A DNA stretch of 64,000 nucleotides from Pectobacterium polonicum (GTDB lineage Bacteria > Pseudomonadota > Gammaproteobacteria > Enterobacterales > Enterobacteriaceae): contig NZ_RJTN01000009.1 of assembly GCF_005497185.1 (NCBI RefSeq), positions 1 to 64,000 of the forward strand. The letters are read 5' to 3'. Below are positions 27,531-37,924 of this stretch, one piece after another. A program made the translations under genes and the position numbers. Below the pieces are notes generated by a model that had not been told where the DNA came from, made no database searches, and was given only the letters and a program-made list of their open reading frames with translations. Each line of letters starts with the position of its first letter. Position 1 is the first letter of the stretch.

Positions 27531-28392
27531 AATGCGCCCCTTTCTCCAGCACCTTCAGATTCATAATGGAAAAGGCAAACAGCATCGCCAGCGTCAGGAA
27601 GGTCGCCGCAGAGGCTTTACCCAGATCGTGCGTATCATTCGCCAGATCCTGAATGTAATAGAGCAGCACGGTCGTCGCATTATTCGGCCCGCCGCGCGTC
27701 ATCACGGCAACGTGGTCGATCTGGGTAATGGCGTAAATAAAAGCGATGGTGACCACGAAGGCGATAGTCGGTCGTAGCAGCGGCAGCGTGACGTAGAAAA
27801 ATACCTGACGCCGGGAAGCCCCTTCCATCAGCGCCGCCTCGCGTGCGGAGGCAGAAACGGCTTGCAGACCGGCGAGAAAAAACAGCATGTAATAGCCAGC
27901 GAATTTCCAGATACCAATGACGCTCACCGCCACCAGCGCGCTATCGCTCATACCGAGATAGTTGTTGTTCATCGGGCCGAACACTTTCGCCAGATAGTAA
28001 TCCAGCAGCCCCAGCCCCGGCATAAAGATGAACAGCCACAGCGTCGCGGCGCTCACCAGCGGAATAATCATCGGAAAGAAGAAAGCAGTACGCAGCCAGC
28101 GGTTAACGCGCGTGTTTTCCCACAGCAGCACCGCCAGCAACAGCGCCAACAGCACGCCGGGCACCACCGTCATCAGGATGTACAGCACGTTGTTCAGCAA
28201 CGCCTGCCAAAACACCGCGTCCTGCACCAGACGCACAAAATTATCCATCCCAACGAACAGCGGCGTATCAGCATTCAGCCGAGTGTCATACAGGCTATCG
28301 ATGACCGAACGCAGCAGGGGGAAATAAGTGAAGGCAAGCAAAAAAACCAGCGTCGGCAACAGCACAAGATAGGGAAAGCATTTTGCACGCAT
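27520..28392 (-). CDS. ABC importer permease 1, UgpA-like
   Basis: A 290-residue inner-membrane permease, first gene of the operon. Six helices are evident, starting with YLVLLPTLVFLLAFTYFPLL, and the EAA loop is REAALMEGASRRQVFFYVTL (about residues 182-201). The family is the UgpA/MalF-type carbohydrate permeases. It heads the order permease 1, permease 2, gpdQ, ATPase, binding protein. Three PhoB-type half-sites lie about 55-80 bp upstream of its start. Confidence 0.9.
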   Translation of the reverse strand: MRAKCFPYLVLLPTLVFLLAFTYFPLLRSVIDSLYDTRLNADTPLFVGMDNFVRLVQDAVFWQALLNNVLYILMTVVPGVLLALLLAVLLWENTRVNRWLRTAFFFPMIIPLVSAATLWLFIFMPGLGLLDYYLAKVFGPMNNNYLGMSDSALVAVSVIGIWKFAGYYMLFFLAGLQAVSASAREAALMEGASRRQVFFYVTLPLLRPTIAFVVTIAFIYAITQIDHVAVMTRGGPNNATTVLLYYIQDLANDTHDLGKASAATFLTLAMLFAFSIMNLKVLEKGAHYER

Positions 28393-28445
28393 AACTCAAA
28401 GGTCGCTCAGTGTGAAACACAGAGGCCTTACCCTAGAACGCTAGC

Positions 28446-28474
28446 GTGTCAGTGGGGCGTCAGTTTAATGACAG
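28446..28474 (-). promoter_or_regulatory. Predicted PhoB box array upstream of the ABC/gpdQ operon
   Basis: On the minus strand three direct repeats follow with an 11-bp period: CTGTCATTAAA, CTGACGCCCCA and CTGACA. The first two form CTGTCATTAAACTGACG, close to the Pho-box consensus CTGTCATAWAWCTGTCA. They lie upstream of permease 1 in the right orientation. Together with a glycerophosphodiesterase in the operon this supports induction by phosphate starvation. No experimental evidence is implied. Confidence 0.7.
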
Positions 28475-28629
28475 TTTGTTTTCGAATTGGGAAAATATGC
28501 CTGCGAATGATTTCGCAGGCTCAGAATGAATGCCGCCAGCGCCGTTAAGAGCAGTATGGCGGTGCCGATCCTTCATCATCAAAAGCAACTGAAATTTTAT
28601 ACTAATTACTTTAAAAACAATGAGTTTCC

Positions 28630-29382
28630 CTACAGGTTGGCGACACCACCGTCGACCAGCAATTCCGTTCCAACCACAAAGCGGGACTCGTCAGAGGCAA
28701 GAAAAACCGCCGCTTTCGCCAGTTCCCAAGGGGTTCCCATACGGCCAATCGGCACCAGTTGTCGAATTTGTTCCTGCATGGCGGACTGCTGTTCGGGAGA
28801 GAGACCTAACTTATCAAGCGCAGGAGTTTCAGTCGGGCCCGGGCTCAAACCGTTAACCCGAATGCCGCGCGTCACCAACTCAGCCGACAGCGTGCGTGCC
28901 AGCGAGAGTAATCCTGCTTTACTCGCGGCGTAGGCACTGCTTTGCGGTAGGCCGATATGGGCGCTGGTCGATCCACACAGAATCACCGATGCCGGGTTGC
29001 TCAGCAGCGGCAGTAGTGCCTGAACCAGAAAGAATGGCCCTTTAAGGTTAGTCGCCATAAGCCGCTCCCAGGCCGCCTCGTCCCAGCCTTCTAACGGACG
29101 ATGGGTGACATCGCCTGCATTGGCATACAACACGTCCAGACGCGGCCATTGCTGTGTCAGCGTCTGGGCCAGATCGTGCTGGGCACGGATATCTCCAGCA
29201 TCGCAACGGATCGCCAGCGTGGAATGGCCTAACTGAGCCTGCGCACGTGCCAGCGCTTTCTCATCGCGTCCAGTGATGGCGACCGTCGCCCCTTCGGCCA
29301 GAAACTGACGTGCGGTTTCTATCCCAATACCGCTGGTGCCCCCGGTGATCAAAGCAAACTTATCTTGCAGCCGTTTCATCAT
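28630..29382 (-). CDS. Short-chain dehydrogenase/reductase
   Basis: A 249-250-residue classical SDR. The NAD(P) motif ALITGGTSGIGIETARQF is at the N-terminus, YANAGDV is the NAG motif, and the catalytic Ser-Tyr-Lys appear in LCGSTSAH and SSAYAASKAG. LSPGPTETPAL and LLVDGGVANL complete the fold. The start is at 29382 or 29379 (MMKRLQDK), after AGGACAC; the frame extends to 29454 through the divergent promoter region. The substrate is unknown. It is divergent from an HxlR regulator, which likely represses it. Confidence 0.9.
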   Translation of the reverse strand: MMKRLQDKFALITGGTSGIGIETARQFLAEGATVAITGRDEKALARAQAQLGHSTLAIRCDAGDIRAQHDLAQTLTQQWPRLDVLYANAGDVTHRPLEGWDEAAWERLMATNLKGPFFLVQALLPLLSNPASVILCGSTSAHIGLPQSSAYAASKAGLLSLARTLSAELVTRGIRVNGLSPGPTETPALDKLGLSPEQQSAMQEQIRQLVPIGRMGTPWELAKAAVFLASDESRFVVGTELLVDGGVANL

Positions 29383-29483
29383 GATGTGTCCTGTCGTGTT
29401 GCTTGAAAAACGGCAGTATTTCATCAATAGTATACTTTTGTAAGTAGGCACCAATTGGATACTAAAGAGGGTATTGGAACCTT
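29383..29483. promoter_or_regulatory. Divergent promoter region, SDR / HxlR
   Basis: The 100-bp gap contains TAGTATAC near 29428 and GATACTA near 29458, an imperfect inverted pair about 30 bp apart around CTTTTGTAAGTAGGCACC. HxlR regulators often bind such AT-rich dyads. This is an inferred operator for the 29484 regulator. Confidence 0.45.
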
Positions 29484-29861
29484 ATGTCTGTTCACGGCCC
29501 AGTAGCAAATACGTCCCCTTCCTCACCATCTGACATTGCAGAACCGTGCCCAATGGTGAATTTCGTCAACCTCATCGCGGGCAAATGGGCGATTCCCATA
29601 CTGTACCGCCTGATCGTGATCGGCGACCCCGTACGTTTCAGCGCATTACAACGCGCTATCGCCCCCATCACTCAGAAGGAATTGACACGACAGCTGCGCC
29701 TGTTCGAACAGCGAAAACTGGTGAAGCGTAAGGTGTATGCCGAAGTGCCACCGCGCGTGGAGTACCAAATTACCCCACTGGGTAAATCACTCCAGCCAAC
29801 GCTGGATTCACTGGCAGACTGGATGAGAACACATGGTAAAACATTGGCTGATGATGACTAA
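29484..29861 (+). CDS. HxlR-family winged-helix regulator
   Basis: A 125-residue HxlR protein. It has the signature CPMVNFVNLIAGKWAIPILYRL (CPxxx...GKW) with Cys near residue 24, the recognition helix region ITQKELTRQLRLFEQ, and the wing PPRVEYQITPLGKSLQ. The conserved N-terminal Cys is the redox or electrophile sensor in related proteins such as YodB and HypR. It is divergent from the SDR gene. This is the second regulator/oxidoreductase pair of this type in the window. Confidence 0.9.
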   Translation: MSVHGPVANTSPSSPSDIAEPCPMVNFVNLIAGKWAIPILYRLIVIGDPVRFSALQRAIAPITQKELTRQLRLFEQRKLVKRKVYAEVPPRVEYQITPLGKSLQPTLDSLADWMRTHGKTLADDD

Positions 29862-30009
29862 ATTCGATGGGCCTCAGCGCAGCTGGTTATTAGAGGCTAG
29901 TAATGAAAAAGGAAGAATAAAATCAGTAAATTAAGCCTCCCCCTGAGTAGGAGAGGCTGGAAAAAATAATGAACAGCCAAGCCGCTGACTCAACAGCCAG
30001 CGCGATTAA

Positions 30010-32883
30010 CTACGCATACTCGCTCATCGGCACACACGAGCAGAACAGGTTACGGTCGCCGTACACATCATCCAGACGCTTCACGCTCGGCCAGTATTTA
30101 TGTTCGCTGCCTGCCGGGAATACCGCCAGCTCGCGGCTGTACGGATGCGCCCAATCAGCCACCAACTCTGCCTGCGTGTGCGGCGCGTTCACTAGCGGGT
30201 TGTCATCCAGCGGCCATTCGCCCTGCGCGACGCGGTTGATTTCGGTACGGATCGCCAGCATCGCATCAATAAAGCGATCGATCTCGACCTGACTCTCCGA
30301 TTCCGTTGGCTCCACCATCAGCGTGCCCGCGACCGGGAACGACATGGTCGGCGCATGGAAACCGTAGTCGATCAGGCGCTTGGCGATGTCCATCTCGCTA
30401 ATGCCGGTGCTCTCTTTAAGCGGACGAATATCCAGAATGCACTCGTGCGCGACACGACCGTCACGGCCGGTGTATAGCACCGGGTAGGCCTGCTGCAAGC
30501 ACGTCGCGATGTAGTTGGCGTTAAGGATCGCCATCTGGCTAGCCTGTTTCAGCCCTTCCGCTCCCATCATGCGAATGTACATCCAGCTAATCGGCAGAAT
30601 AGAAGCGCTGCCGAACGGTGCCGCAGAGACTGCGCCCTGCTCCGTCAGTACACCCTCGATTTTTACCACCTGATGACCCGGCACAAAAGGAGCCAGATGC
30701 GCTTTCACGCCAATCGGCCCCATGCCCGGCCCGCCGCCACCGTGCGGAATACAGAAGGTTTTATGCAGGTTCAGGTGTGACACGTCTGCACCGATGTAGC
30801 CCGGCGTGGTGATGCCAACCTGCGCGTTCATGTTCGCGCCATCCAGATACACCTGACCGCCATATTGATGCACGATCTGGCACACTTCGCGGATCGTCTC
30901 TTCATAGACGCCGTGGGTGGATGGATAGGTCACCATAATGCAGGAAAGCTGTTCGCCCGCCGCCTGCGCTTTCTCACGCAGATCGTGCAGATCGATATTG
31001 CCCTGTTTGTCACAGGCGACCACCACCACGTCCATCCCCGCCATCTGCGCTGATGCAGGGTTAGTACCGTGGGCGGAGCTAGGAATCAGGCAGAGATTAC
31101 GGCCAGCTTCATTGCGGCTTTCATGATAGCGACGGATCGCCAGCAGCCCCGCATATTCACCCTGCGCGCCCGAATTGGGCTGCATGCAAATCGCGTCATA
31201 GCCCGTCAGTTGTACCAGCCAGCCTGAGAGCTGTTCGATCATCTGGCGATAGCCCAGCGCCTGTTCCGGCGGGCAGAATGGATGCAGTTCGGCAAATTCC
31301 GGCCAGGTAATCGGCAGCATTTCCGCCGCCGCGTTGAGCTTCATGGTGCAGGAACCAAGCGGGATCATCGCCTGATTCAACGCCAGATCTTTGCGTGCCA
31401 GACGGTGCAGGTAGCGCATCATCTCGGTTTCGCTGTGATAGCGGTTGAACACCGGATGCGACAGGATCGCGTCGTGGCGCACCAGTCCAGCAGGGATCGT
31501 TGCCGCTTTCTGGCCGATGGCCGCATCAAGCACGTCGATATCTAACCCGTGATCGCCACCTAACAGCACCGCGAACAGCGCCAGCACGTCTTCACGCGTG
31601 GTGGCTTCATCCAGCGTAATACCTACGGCACTCGCCAAATCGCTGCGCAGGTTGATGCCAAAACTTAATGCCCGGCTCAGCACCGCGTCTTTGTCCGCGA
31701 CTTCAATGGTCAACGTGTCGAACCAGCTGCGATGACGCAGCAACAATCCGCCCTGCGTTAATCCTGCCGCCAGAATATCGGTCAGACGATGGATGCGCCC
31801 TGCGATACGTTTGAGCCCTTCCGGCCCGTGGAATACCGCATACATCCCCGCAATGTTGGCCAGCAACACCTGCGAGGTACAAATATTGGAGTTCGCCTTC
31901 TCACGGCGAATGTGCTGCTCGCGCGTCTGCATCGCCATGCGCAGCGCAGTGTTGCCTGCCGCATCGCGCGACACGCCGATAATACGGCCCGGCATGGCAC
32001 GTTTATGTTCATCACGACAGGCGAAGAACGCCGCGTGTGGCCCACCGTAACCCATCGGCACGCCAAAGCGCTGTGCAGAGCCGAAGACGATATCCGCGCC
32101 CTGCTTGCCCGGCGCGGTCAGCAGTACCAGCGCCATGATGTCCGACGCCACGCAGGTGACGACCTTACGCGTTTTCAGTGCGGCCATCAGGTCGCTGTAA
32201 TCGTGCAGTTCACCCGTTGTCCCCGCCTGTTGCAGCAGTACGCCGAACACCGCATCGTCTTTCAGTGCCTCTTCAGCCTTGCCGACCACAATCTCAAAGC
32301 CGAAAGTTTCCGCACGGGTACGCACCACGTCCAGCGTTTGCGGGTGCACGTCGTCAGCGACGAAGAAACGTTCAGCCTGTTTGAGCTTACTGATGCGTTT
32401 CGCCATCGCCATCGCTTCCGCCGCAGCGGTCGCTTCATCCAGCAACGATGCGGAGGCCAAATCCAGCCCGGTTAAATCCTGTGTGACCTGCTGGAAATTC
32501 AGCAACGCCTCAAGACGCCCCTGAGAGACTTCCGGCTGATACGGCGTATAGGCGGTGTACCAGCCTGGGTTTTCCAGCAGGTTGCGTAAAATCACTGGCG
32601 GCATCAGCACCGCGCTATAGCCCATACCGATGTAGCTTTTATAACGTTGATTGCGTCCTGCAATGGCCTTCAGCTCAGCTAACGCTTCATGTTCTGTCAC
32701 CGCCTCTCCCACCGCTGGCGGGCTAGGCAATTGAATGTCCACCGGGACAATCTGGCGGATCAGCGCATCCAGCGACGTCGCGCCCACCACCGACAGCATA
32801 TGCTGCTGTTGGCTGACGGAAGGACCGATATGGCGCTGGATAAATGCGCCGTCATGTTCGAGTTGACTGAGTGTCTGGGTCAT
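30010..32883 (-). CDS. gcvP: Glycine dehydrogenase (decarboxylating), P-protein
   Basis: A 957-residue PLP enzyme, subunit P of the glycine cleavage system, which decarboxylates glycine and passes the aminomethyl group to the lipoyl arm of GcvH. The PLP-binding Lys is in [17 protein letters not shown] in the C-terminal half, after [19 protein letters not shown]. The start is ATG 32883 ([18 protein letters not shown]), after AAGGAA; the frame runs upstream to 32958. Length equals E. coli GcvP. Last gene of gcvT-gcvH-gcvP. Confidence 0.97.
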   Translation of the reverse strand: MTQTLSQLEHDGAFIQRHIGPSVSQQQHMLSVVGATSLDALIRQIVPVDIQLPSPPAVGEAVTEHEALAELKAIAGRNQRYKSYIGMGYSAVLMPPVILRNLLENPGWYTAYTPYQPEVSQGRLEALLNFQQVTQDLTGLDLASASLLDEATAAAEAMAMAKRISKLKQAERFFVADDVHPQTLDVVRTRAETFGFEIVVGKAEEALKDDAVFGVLLQQAGTTGELHDYSDLMAALKTRKVVTCVASDIMALVLLTAPGKQGADIVFGSAQRFGVPMGYGGPHAAFFACRDEHKRAMPGRIIGVSRDAAGNTALRMAMQTREQHIRREKANSNICTSQVLLANIAGMYAVFHGPEGLKRIAGRIHRLTDILAAGLTQGGLLLRHRSWFDTLTIEVADKDAVLSRALSFGINLRSDLASAVGITLDEATTREDVLALFAVLLGGDHGLDIDVLDAAIGQKAATIPAGLVRHDAILSHPVFNRYHSETEMMRYLHRLARKDLALNQAMIPLGSCTMKLNAAAEMLPITWPEFAELHPFCPPEQALGYRQMIEQLSGWLVQLTGYDAICMQPNSGAQGEYAGLLAIRRYHESRNEAGRNLCLIPSSAHGTNPASAQMAGMDVVVVACDKQGNIDLHDLREKAQAAGEQLSCIMVTYPSTHGVYEETIREVCQIVHQYGGQVYLDGANMNAQVGITTPGYIGADVSHLNLHKTFCIPHGGGGPGMGPIGVKAHLAPFVPGHQVVKIEGVLTEQGAVSAAPFGSASILPISWMYIRMMGAEGLKQASQMAILNANYIATCLQQAYPVLYTGRDGRVAHECILDIRPLKESTGISEMDIAKRLIDYGFHAPTMSFPVAGTLMVEPTESESQVEIDRFIDAMLAIRTEINRVAQGEWPLDDNPLVNAPHTQAELVADWAHPYSRELAVFPAGSEHKYWPSVKRLDDVYGDRNLFCSCVPMSEYA

Positions 32884-32997
32884 TACAGTACTTTCCTTGA
32901 TCAATCGTGCCTGCATTAATCGTGCTGGCTGCCGCGCCGAAATACGGCGCGGGCGCATAAAACAACACGCCCCAGCATAGAGGCTAGGGCGCGATAA

Positions 32998-33390
32998 CTA
33001 CTCGTCTTCTTCTAGCGATGCCTGATAACCTTCAGCATCAAGCAGTTCGTCCAGATCAGACTCATCAGAAATTCTGATGCGGAACAGCCAGCCATCGGTA
33101 TAAGGCGCGCTGTTGACCAGCTCAGGGGAACCTTCGAGATCGTCGTTAACTTCCACGATCTCACCGCTGATGGGCGCATAAATATCCGACGCCGCTTTTA
33201 CCGACTCCGCCACGGCGCAGTCATCACCTGCGGCAACCACCGTGCCCACTTCCGGCAAATCGATAAAGACCATGTCACCCAGAAGTTCCTGCGCGTGTTC
33301 GGTAATACCCACGCTGTAGATACCGTCGCCCTCATGCAGCACCCATTCGTGCGACGTGGTGTATTTTAATTCTGTTGGTACGTTGCTCAT
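32998..33390 (-). CDS. gcvH: Glycine cleavage system H protein
   Basis: A 130-residue lipoyl carrier protein that shuttles the aminomethyl intermediate between P, T and L proteins. The lipoylated Lys65 lies in [15 protein letters not shown]. The N-terminus [15 protein letters not shown] is typical. It lies between gcvT and gcvP; about 115 bp separate it from gcvP, and 247 bp with a structured repeat separate it from gcvT. Confidence 0.97.
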   Translation of the reverse strand: MSNVPTELKYTTSHEWVLHEGDGIYSVGITEHAQELLGDMVFIDLPEVGTVVAAGDDCAVAESVKAASDIYAPISGEIVEVNDDLEGSPELVNSAPYTDGWLFRIRISDESDLDELLDAEGYQASLEEDE

Positions 33391-33426
33391 TACATCCCCT
33401 TTCCTAAAGTCGTTAATCCTGCGCGC

Positions 33427-33622
33427 TACCCGTCATAATTCAAGCTGCATGTGCGTTGGCAATACTCGGCTCATCGCAGAGCCTCGCCCTGACGGGCCGC
33501 CGCAAGCTGCGTTCAAATTGGCTAAGCCAATTTGTCCTCGCTCACCCCAGTCACTTACTCGTGTAAGCTCCTGGGGATTCACTGCGTCGCCGCCTTCCTG
33601 CAACCCGAATTATTTAGGGTAT
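33427..33622. repeat. Roughly 200-bp structured intergenic repeat inside gcvTHP
   Basis: The ends form imperfect terminal inverted repeats: TACCCGTCATAATTCAAGCTGCA at the left (33427) and, reading inward from the right (33622), ATACCCTAAATAATTCGGGT and on. Inside are the perfect palindrome AAATTGGCTAAGCCAATTT and a hairpin CCCCAG...CTGGGG around CTTACTCGTGTAAG. It has no open frame of its own. A related fragment lies at 35234-35264 in the other orientation. This fits a dispersed, MITE- or ERIC-like element that is transcribed within the operon. Confidence 0.75.
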
Positions 33623-33637
33623 TACATAAGAAGTTAT

Positions 33638-34753
33638 TCAATACTGAACGATGGCTTTTCCAGCGCGGACAAAGCCGGGTTTGGTCACGCGCACGGGCAG
33701 TTCGCGGTTGCGAATCTGCACGATAGCCTGTTCACCAATCCCCGCCGGAACGCGCGCCAGCGCGATACTGACGCCCAGCGTCGGCGAGAACGATCCGCTG
33801 GTGATCACCCCTTCGCGCATCACGCCATCACTATCAGTAAAGCGCACAGGTAAATCATTGCGCAATACGCCTTTTTCCGTCAGCACTAAACCAACCAGTT
33901 GATCGGTCCCTTTTTCACGTTGATGCGTTAATGCCTCACGCCCGATAAACTCACGATCCTCCGGCTGCCAGGCGATTGTCCAGCCCATATTGGCCGCCAG
34001 CGGCGAAATGCCCTCATCCATATCCTGACCGTATAGGTTCATCCCCGCTTCCAGCCGCAGCGTATCGCGGGCGCCCAGCCCGCAGGGCTTCACACCAACC
34101 GCCAGCAGTTGTTGCCAGAAGTCGACCACCTGCTCATTCGGCAGCGCAATTTCATAGCCCGCTTCACCCGTATAACCCGTCGTGGCGACAAAGAAGTCGC
34201 CCGCCTGCTTGCCAAAAAACGGCTTCATGCTGGCAACGGCTGCCACATCGTCATCACTCAGGCCTTTTGCCTTCAGGATTTCTTGAACTTTTTCCTGCGC
34301 CTGCGGACCTTGCACCGCAACCAGCGCCAGATCGTCGCGCTCACGGATTTCAACCCCGAACGGTGCAGCGTGCTGCCCGATCCAGGCGAGATCTTTTTCA
34401 CGCGTCGCGGAGTTCACCACCAAACGGAAATCGTCTTCCGTCAGAAAATAAACGATTAGATCGTCGATGACGCCGCCGGAGGCATTCAGCATGCCGCTAT
34501 ACAGGGCTTTGCCTGGCTGTGTGAGTTTGGCGACATCATTCGCCAGCAGATAACGCAAGAACTCACGCGTTCTCACACCGTGTAAATCGACGATGGTCAT
34601 GTGGGAGACATCAAAAATGCCGGCTTCCCGACGCACAATATGATGTTCGTCCAGTTGGGAGCCGTAATGCAGTGGCATCATCCAGCCATGAAAATCCACC
34701 ATTTTGGCGCCATCGGCCAGATGTTGTTGGTACAGCGGGGTCTGCTTTGCCAT
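33638..34753 (-). CDS. gcvT: Aminomethyltransferase, glycine cleavage T protein
   Basis: A 371-residue tetrahydrofolate-dependent enzyme that releases ammonia and methylene-THF from aminomethyl-GcvH. The N-terminus has [21 protein letters not shown] and [11 protein letters not shown]. The folate-binding Asp lies in [16 protein letters not shown] near residue 95, and [13 protein letters not shown] is conserved. The length is close to the E. coli enzyme. First gene of the gcv operon; the gap to gcvH contains the repeat at 33427-33622. Confidence 0.97.
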   Translation of the reverse strand: MAKQTPLYQQHLADGAKMVDFHGWMMPLHYGSQLDEHHIVRREAGIFDVSHMTIVDLHGVRTREFLRYLLANDVAKLTQPGKALYSGMLNASGGVIDDLIVYFLTEDDFRLVVNSATREKDLAWIGQHAAPFGVEIRERDDLALVAVQGPQAQEKVQEILKAKGLSDDDVAAVASMKPFFGKQAGDFFVATTGYTGEAGYEIALPNEQVVDFWQQLLAVGVKPCGLGARDTLRLEAGMNLYGQDMDEGISPLAANMGWTIAWQPEDREFIGREALTHQREKGTDQLVGLVLTEKGVLRNDLPVRFTDSDGVMREGVITSGSFSPTLGVSIALARVPAGIGEQAIVQIRNRELPVRVTKPGFVRAGKAIVQY

Positions 34754-35507
34754 TCCTCATCCCTCTTCAGCGCATAGCGTCCAGGCGATAAAACACACTG
34801 CGCAAACGATATCTTATGACTGAACTTACCACCGACGCGCAGGTTAAACCACACTCTTAGCCATAAGATAAATTATATATAAAGCGAAGAAAGCCGAGCC
34901 ACTCACAAAAAACAAAGCAGCGTAATATGCTCAATAATTGATGAAATTAAGCACGTAAATTATTTTAATCAGCGTAAACCACAAATTAATGACATTAAAA
35001 CTGGCTAAATCAGGGAATGTCACCCAACTGAAAATACCATTCGGATTAGATAATGTAATGATAAAAACAGGCTTAAATTAGATTTTTTCAATCAAAAACC
35101 AACGACAAATCCCAGCCTTACTCCCTCTCTTATGCCACCGCCATCACGATTTTGCGAACCGCTTCTCGGGCGTCTTTACCTCAGTGCCAGCCCGCGCTAA
35201 AAGATCACATTCGTCCGAAACGACGTTGATCCACCAACGCACATGCAACTTGAAGTATGACGAGGATTAAGGTGTAAAAAAGGATCGTCACGCAGCATTA
35301 CATGAATAATTACATGACAAATTAATATTAATTAAAATGACGATCGTGATAATAGATTTGATTATAAAATTAATACTGCTATTTATTATCAAGATAAAAA
35401 AGAGAAAATATAGTTAATGGTATCTGACTGCTAATTGCATAAACCCAGATGCTCATCTAGATTTTAAATGTGATTCACCCTGTTAAAAATCATATAGGAT
35501 AAAAGCT
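34754..35507. other. AT-rich 750-bp gap upstream of gcvT
   Basis: No convincing gene. The left part should hold the gcv promoter. Bases 35234-35264 match one end of the repeat found inside gcvTHP (CCAACGCACATGCAACTTGA, two or three mismatches after). From about 35270 to 35500 the DNA is very AT-rich, unlike the flanks. In E. coli ubiI/ubiH/pepP lie beyond gcvT; they are absent here. Confidence 0.6.
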
Positions 35508-35888
35508 ATGCAAAAAAATAGTAATACATTATTGCAACGTTCTATCGCTGCATCGGCATTTCTATTTTTGACGTTTACTGCCGACAATGCGTTCGCGGCG
35601 GATGTCAAAGGAAAATTCAACAAAGGTGGCGTGGAGTTTACTTACGCAGAGCAAAAATATGGTACTAACCGTGGAATTCGTATCATGGCGGTTACACGTG
35701 ATCAAACCTACAAATTCAGCCCCAACCCGCATGATGACCCCTGGTATAATAAAAACCAAGAAAAGTTTTACCGAACGGCGGCTGAAGCGTTAGCTGATAG
35801 TTATTTAGCATCTCCACAGAAAATTTTTCCACGATATGGATTCAAATCGACAATTAACAAAATTGAGTACACTTACGGAGAAAGGTAG
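35508..35888 (+). CDS. Secreted protein of unknown function, 126 residues
   Basis: The N-terminus has a Sec signal peptide with a long charged/polar start (MQKNSNTLLQRS), hydrophobic core IAASAFLFLTFTA and a likely cleavage AFA|ADVKGKF. The mature part of about 95 residues has no Cys and is rich in Lys, Tyr and Phe: GVEFTYAEQKYGTNRGIR, then DDPWYNKNQEKFYRTAAEAL and a C-terminal INKIEYTYGER. AGGA precedes the ATG. I do not recognise the family. Its AT-rich setting between gcvT and budB and the lack of partner genes suggest recent acquisition. A hairpin follows at 35983-36014. Confidence 0.65.
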   Translation: MQKNSNTLLQRSIAASAFLFLTFTADNAFAADVKGKFNKGGVEFTYAEQKYGTNRGIRIMAVTRDQTYKFSPNPHDDPWYNKNQEKFYRTAAEALADSYLASPQKIFPRYGFKSTINKIEYTYGER

Positions 35889-36223
35889 CACGTTATTTTA
35901 TAACGATTGAATGAGCTTTTTTCATAAAATACAGAAAAATGTTAGTCCTTAACATGAATACTCTCCTGGATATTACACTTGTACTGTCTGTCCAGATTCC
36001 TCTGGGCAGACAGTGTAAGTCTGCATTAATAAAAACTAAATTCATTCCATACAGTTCGAAAAATTTATCGTCTTTTCCTTTTTAAAGATGTGGGTAAGCT
36101 CGCTCCATGTTGTACCCCCCTATTTTTTGGAAAAAAAGATAAAATAATAGTTTCAAACCGTCAGCTTACCTTGTCTGATTACAATATTAATAGATACCTG
36201 CATGCGGGCGCGATCCTGACATA
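35889..36223. other. Intergenic stretch before budB
   Basis: Contains a 14-bp inverted repeat (35983-36014, listed separately) and otherwise only AT-rich DNA. A 62-codon + frame near 36090 has no family character and overlaps the budB end; I do not accept it. Confidence 0.4.
35983..36014 (+). terminator. Stem-loop after the secreted orphan
   Basis: Fourteen-base arms ACTGTCTGTCCAGA/TCTGGGCAGACAGT (one G-U pair) with a four-base TTCC loop. No T run follows, so it may be a rho-dependent or stability hairpin. Confidence 0.5.
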
Positions 36224-37903
36224 TCAGATCAGCACACTGATATTCAGATTCTCCATCAGCCAGTGGTTATCGGAATAATCAACGGGGATGGCAATCACCG
36301 CAGGGCCGTCGACGTCCATCGCCTGACGGAGTTTGCTGACCAGCTCATCAGCAGATTCAACGGCAAACCCTTTCGCACCAAATGCTTCCGCATACGCTTT
36401 GAAGTCAATCGGCCCAAACGACACGCCCGCCGGACGATGGTATTTATGCCGCTGCTGGATTTCTACCATGTTGTAGCCGTTATCCACCCAGATGATATGC
36501 AGAAGATTGCTTTTCAGGCGCACCGCCGTTTCCAGCTCCATACTGGACTGCATAAACCCGCCGTCGCCGGAGACGGACACCACTTTTTTGCCGGGCTGCA
36601 CCAGCGATGCGGCGATTGCCCACGGTAGCGCCACGCCCATCGTCTGTTGGCCATTGGTCATCAGGATCTGCCGCGCCCGGAAGCTATACAGGTAACGCGC
36701 CAGCCAGATATGGAAGCTCCCCATATCCACACACAGCGTGACATCCTCATTCACGATATCCTGCATCGCCCGCACCAGACGCAACGGGTGGATCGCAAAT
36801 CCGGCCATGTTGATGGCGCGCGTACTGAGATCGTGGCGCTGGCGCTGACGATCCCGCAACACAGACTGTGTATCAGTAGACAAGATAAACGGTTCGCTGA
36901 TGCACGCATTCAGCGTGTCCACCGTCATTGCGATATTCCCAAGCAGTTCGATATCGGGACGATAAGCGCTGTCGATTTCCGCTCGCAGCACATCAATGTG
37001 GATCAGCGTCGCCTTGCCGCTGTTCCATAACACCGGATCGTACTCAATCGGACTGTAGCCCACGGTAACGATCACATCCGCCTGTTGCAGCAGCTTATCG
37101 CCAGCCTGATTGTTGAATAATCCGACACGTCCGGCAAAGTGATCGAACTGCTGCTGATCGATCACGCCAGCAGCCTGATACGTGCTGGTCACGGGCAGTT
37201 TGCTATGGTGAAGGAAACGACGCAGTGCCTGCGCATTTTCCTGCTGGCTGGCCATTAACCCGAGCAGCAGCACCGGATTTTTAGCCTGCTTCAGCCGTTT
37301 GGCTGCTTCAGCAATGTCGCTATGCGGCGCGCCGTTTAGCAACGGTAAATGCGGACAAGCCAGCACCGGGCTAATCACCGGCTCATTGACGATATCCTGC
37401 GGCAGGCTGACAAACGCCGCACCCGGACGCCCACTCTCTGCCGCCCGGAAAGCATTCGCCAACACTTCCGATATGGCGGAAGAAGCCGTAATTTCCGCAC
37501 TGAATTTACTGACCGGCTGAAACAGGCTGACGGTGTCCAGACTCTGGTGCGTCAGCTTAAGTTTATCTGCCCGTTTAACCGCCCCGCCCAACGCCACGAC
37601 GGCATCTCCTTCTGCGGTTGCCGTCGCCAGCCCAGTCACTAGATTGGAACAACCGGGGCCGGATGTCACCAGCGTCACGCCGGCTTTCCCCGTGAGACGC
37701 CCTATCGCCGCCGCCATAAACGCGCCGTTAGCTTCATGCCGTACTGGGATCGTTTGGATCGTCGAGTCTTCCAACTCATCAAACACGCGATCGATTTTTG
37801 CGCCGGGAATACCAAAAATATGCTTCACGCCCTGTGCTTCCAGGTGTTTTACCACCAGCTCGGCTCCGCTACTCCAGCTTTGCTGTTCGGTGGACTTTTC
37901 CAT
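36224..37903 (-). CDS. budB: Catabolic acetolactate synthase
   Basis: A 559-residue thiamine-diphosphate enzyme that condenses two pyruvates to acetolactate in acetoin/2,3-butanediol fermentation. The catalytic Glu lies in [18 protein letters not shown] (about residue 58), and the ThDP-binding motif is [18 protein letters not shown]...[10 protein letters not shown]. No FAD-type regulatory subunit gene is nearby, consistent with the catabolic AlsS/BudB type rather than IlvB. It lies 21 bp downstream of budA. butanediol dehydrogenase (budC) is not in the window. Confidence 0.95.
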   Translation of the reverse strand: MEKSTEQQSWSSGAELVVKHLEAQGVKHIFGIPGAKIDRVFDELEDSTIQTIPVRHEANGAFMAAAIGRLTGKAGVTLVTSGPGCSNLVTGLATATAEGDAVVALGGAVKRADKLKLTHQSLDTVSLFQPVSKFSAEITASSAISEVLANAFRAAESGRPGAAFVSLPQDIVNEPVISPVLACPHLPLLNGAPHSDIAEAAKRLKQAKNPVLLLGLMASQQENAQALRRFLHHSKLPVTSTYQAAGVIDQQQFDHFAGRVGLFNNQAGDKLLQQADVIVTVGYSPIEYDPVLWNSGKATLIHIDVLRAEIDSAYRPDIELLGNIAMTVDTLNACISEPFILSTDTQSVLRDRQRQRHDLSTRAINMAGFAIHPLRLVRAMQDIVNEDVTLCVDMGSFHIWLARYLYSFRARQILMTNGQQTMGVALPWAIAASLVQPGKKVVSVSGDGGFMQSSMELETAVRLKSNLLHIIWVDNGYNMVEIQQRHKYHRPAGVSFGPIDFKAYAEAFGAKGFAVESADELVSKLRQAMDVDGPAVIAIPVDYSDNHWLMENLNISVLI

Positions 37904-37924
37904 GACATGACTCCGATGAAATGA

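Noticed and set aside
27862-28548. 228-residue Gln/His-rich + frame
   Set aside because: Antisense shadow of permease 1; Gln runs come from reversed Leu codons.
34754-35507. Glycine riboswitch upstream of gcvT
   Set aside because: No recognisable glycine-aptamer pattern; E. coli-type gcv operons are controlled by GcvA/GcvR and others instead.
36090-36278. 62-codon + frame next to budB
   Set aside because: Overlaps the budB end antisense, no ribosome site, low-complexity; no protein features.
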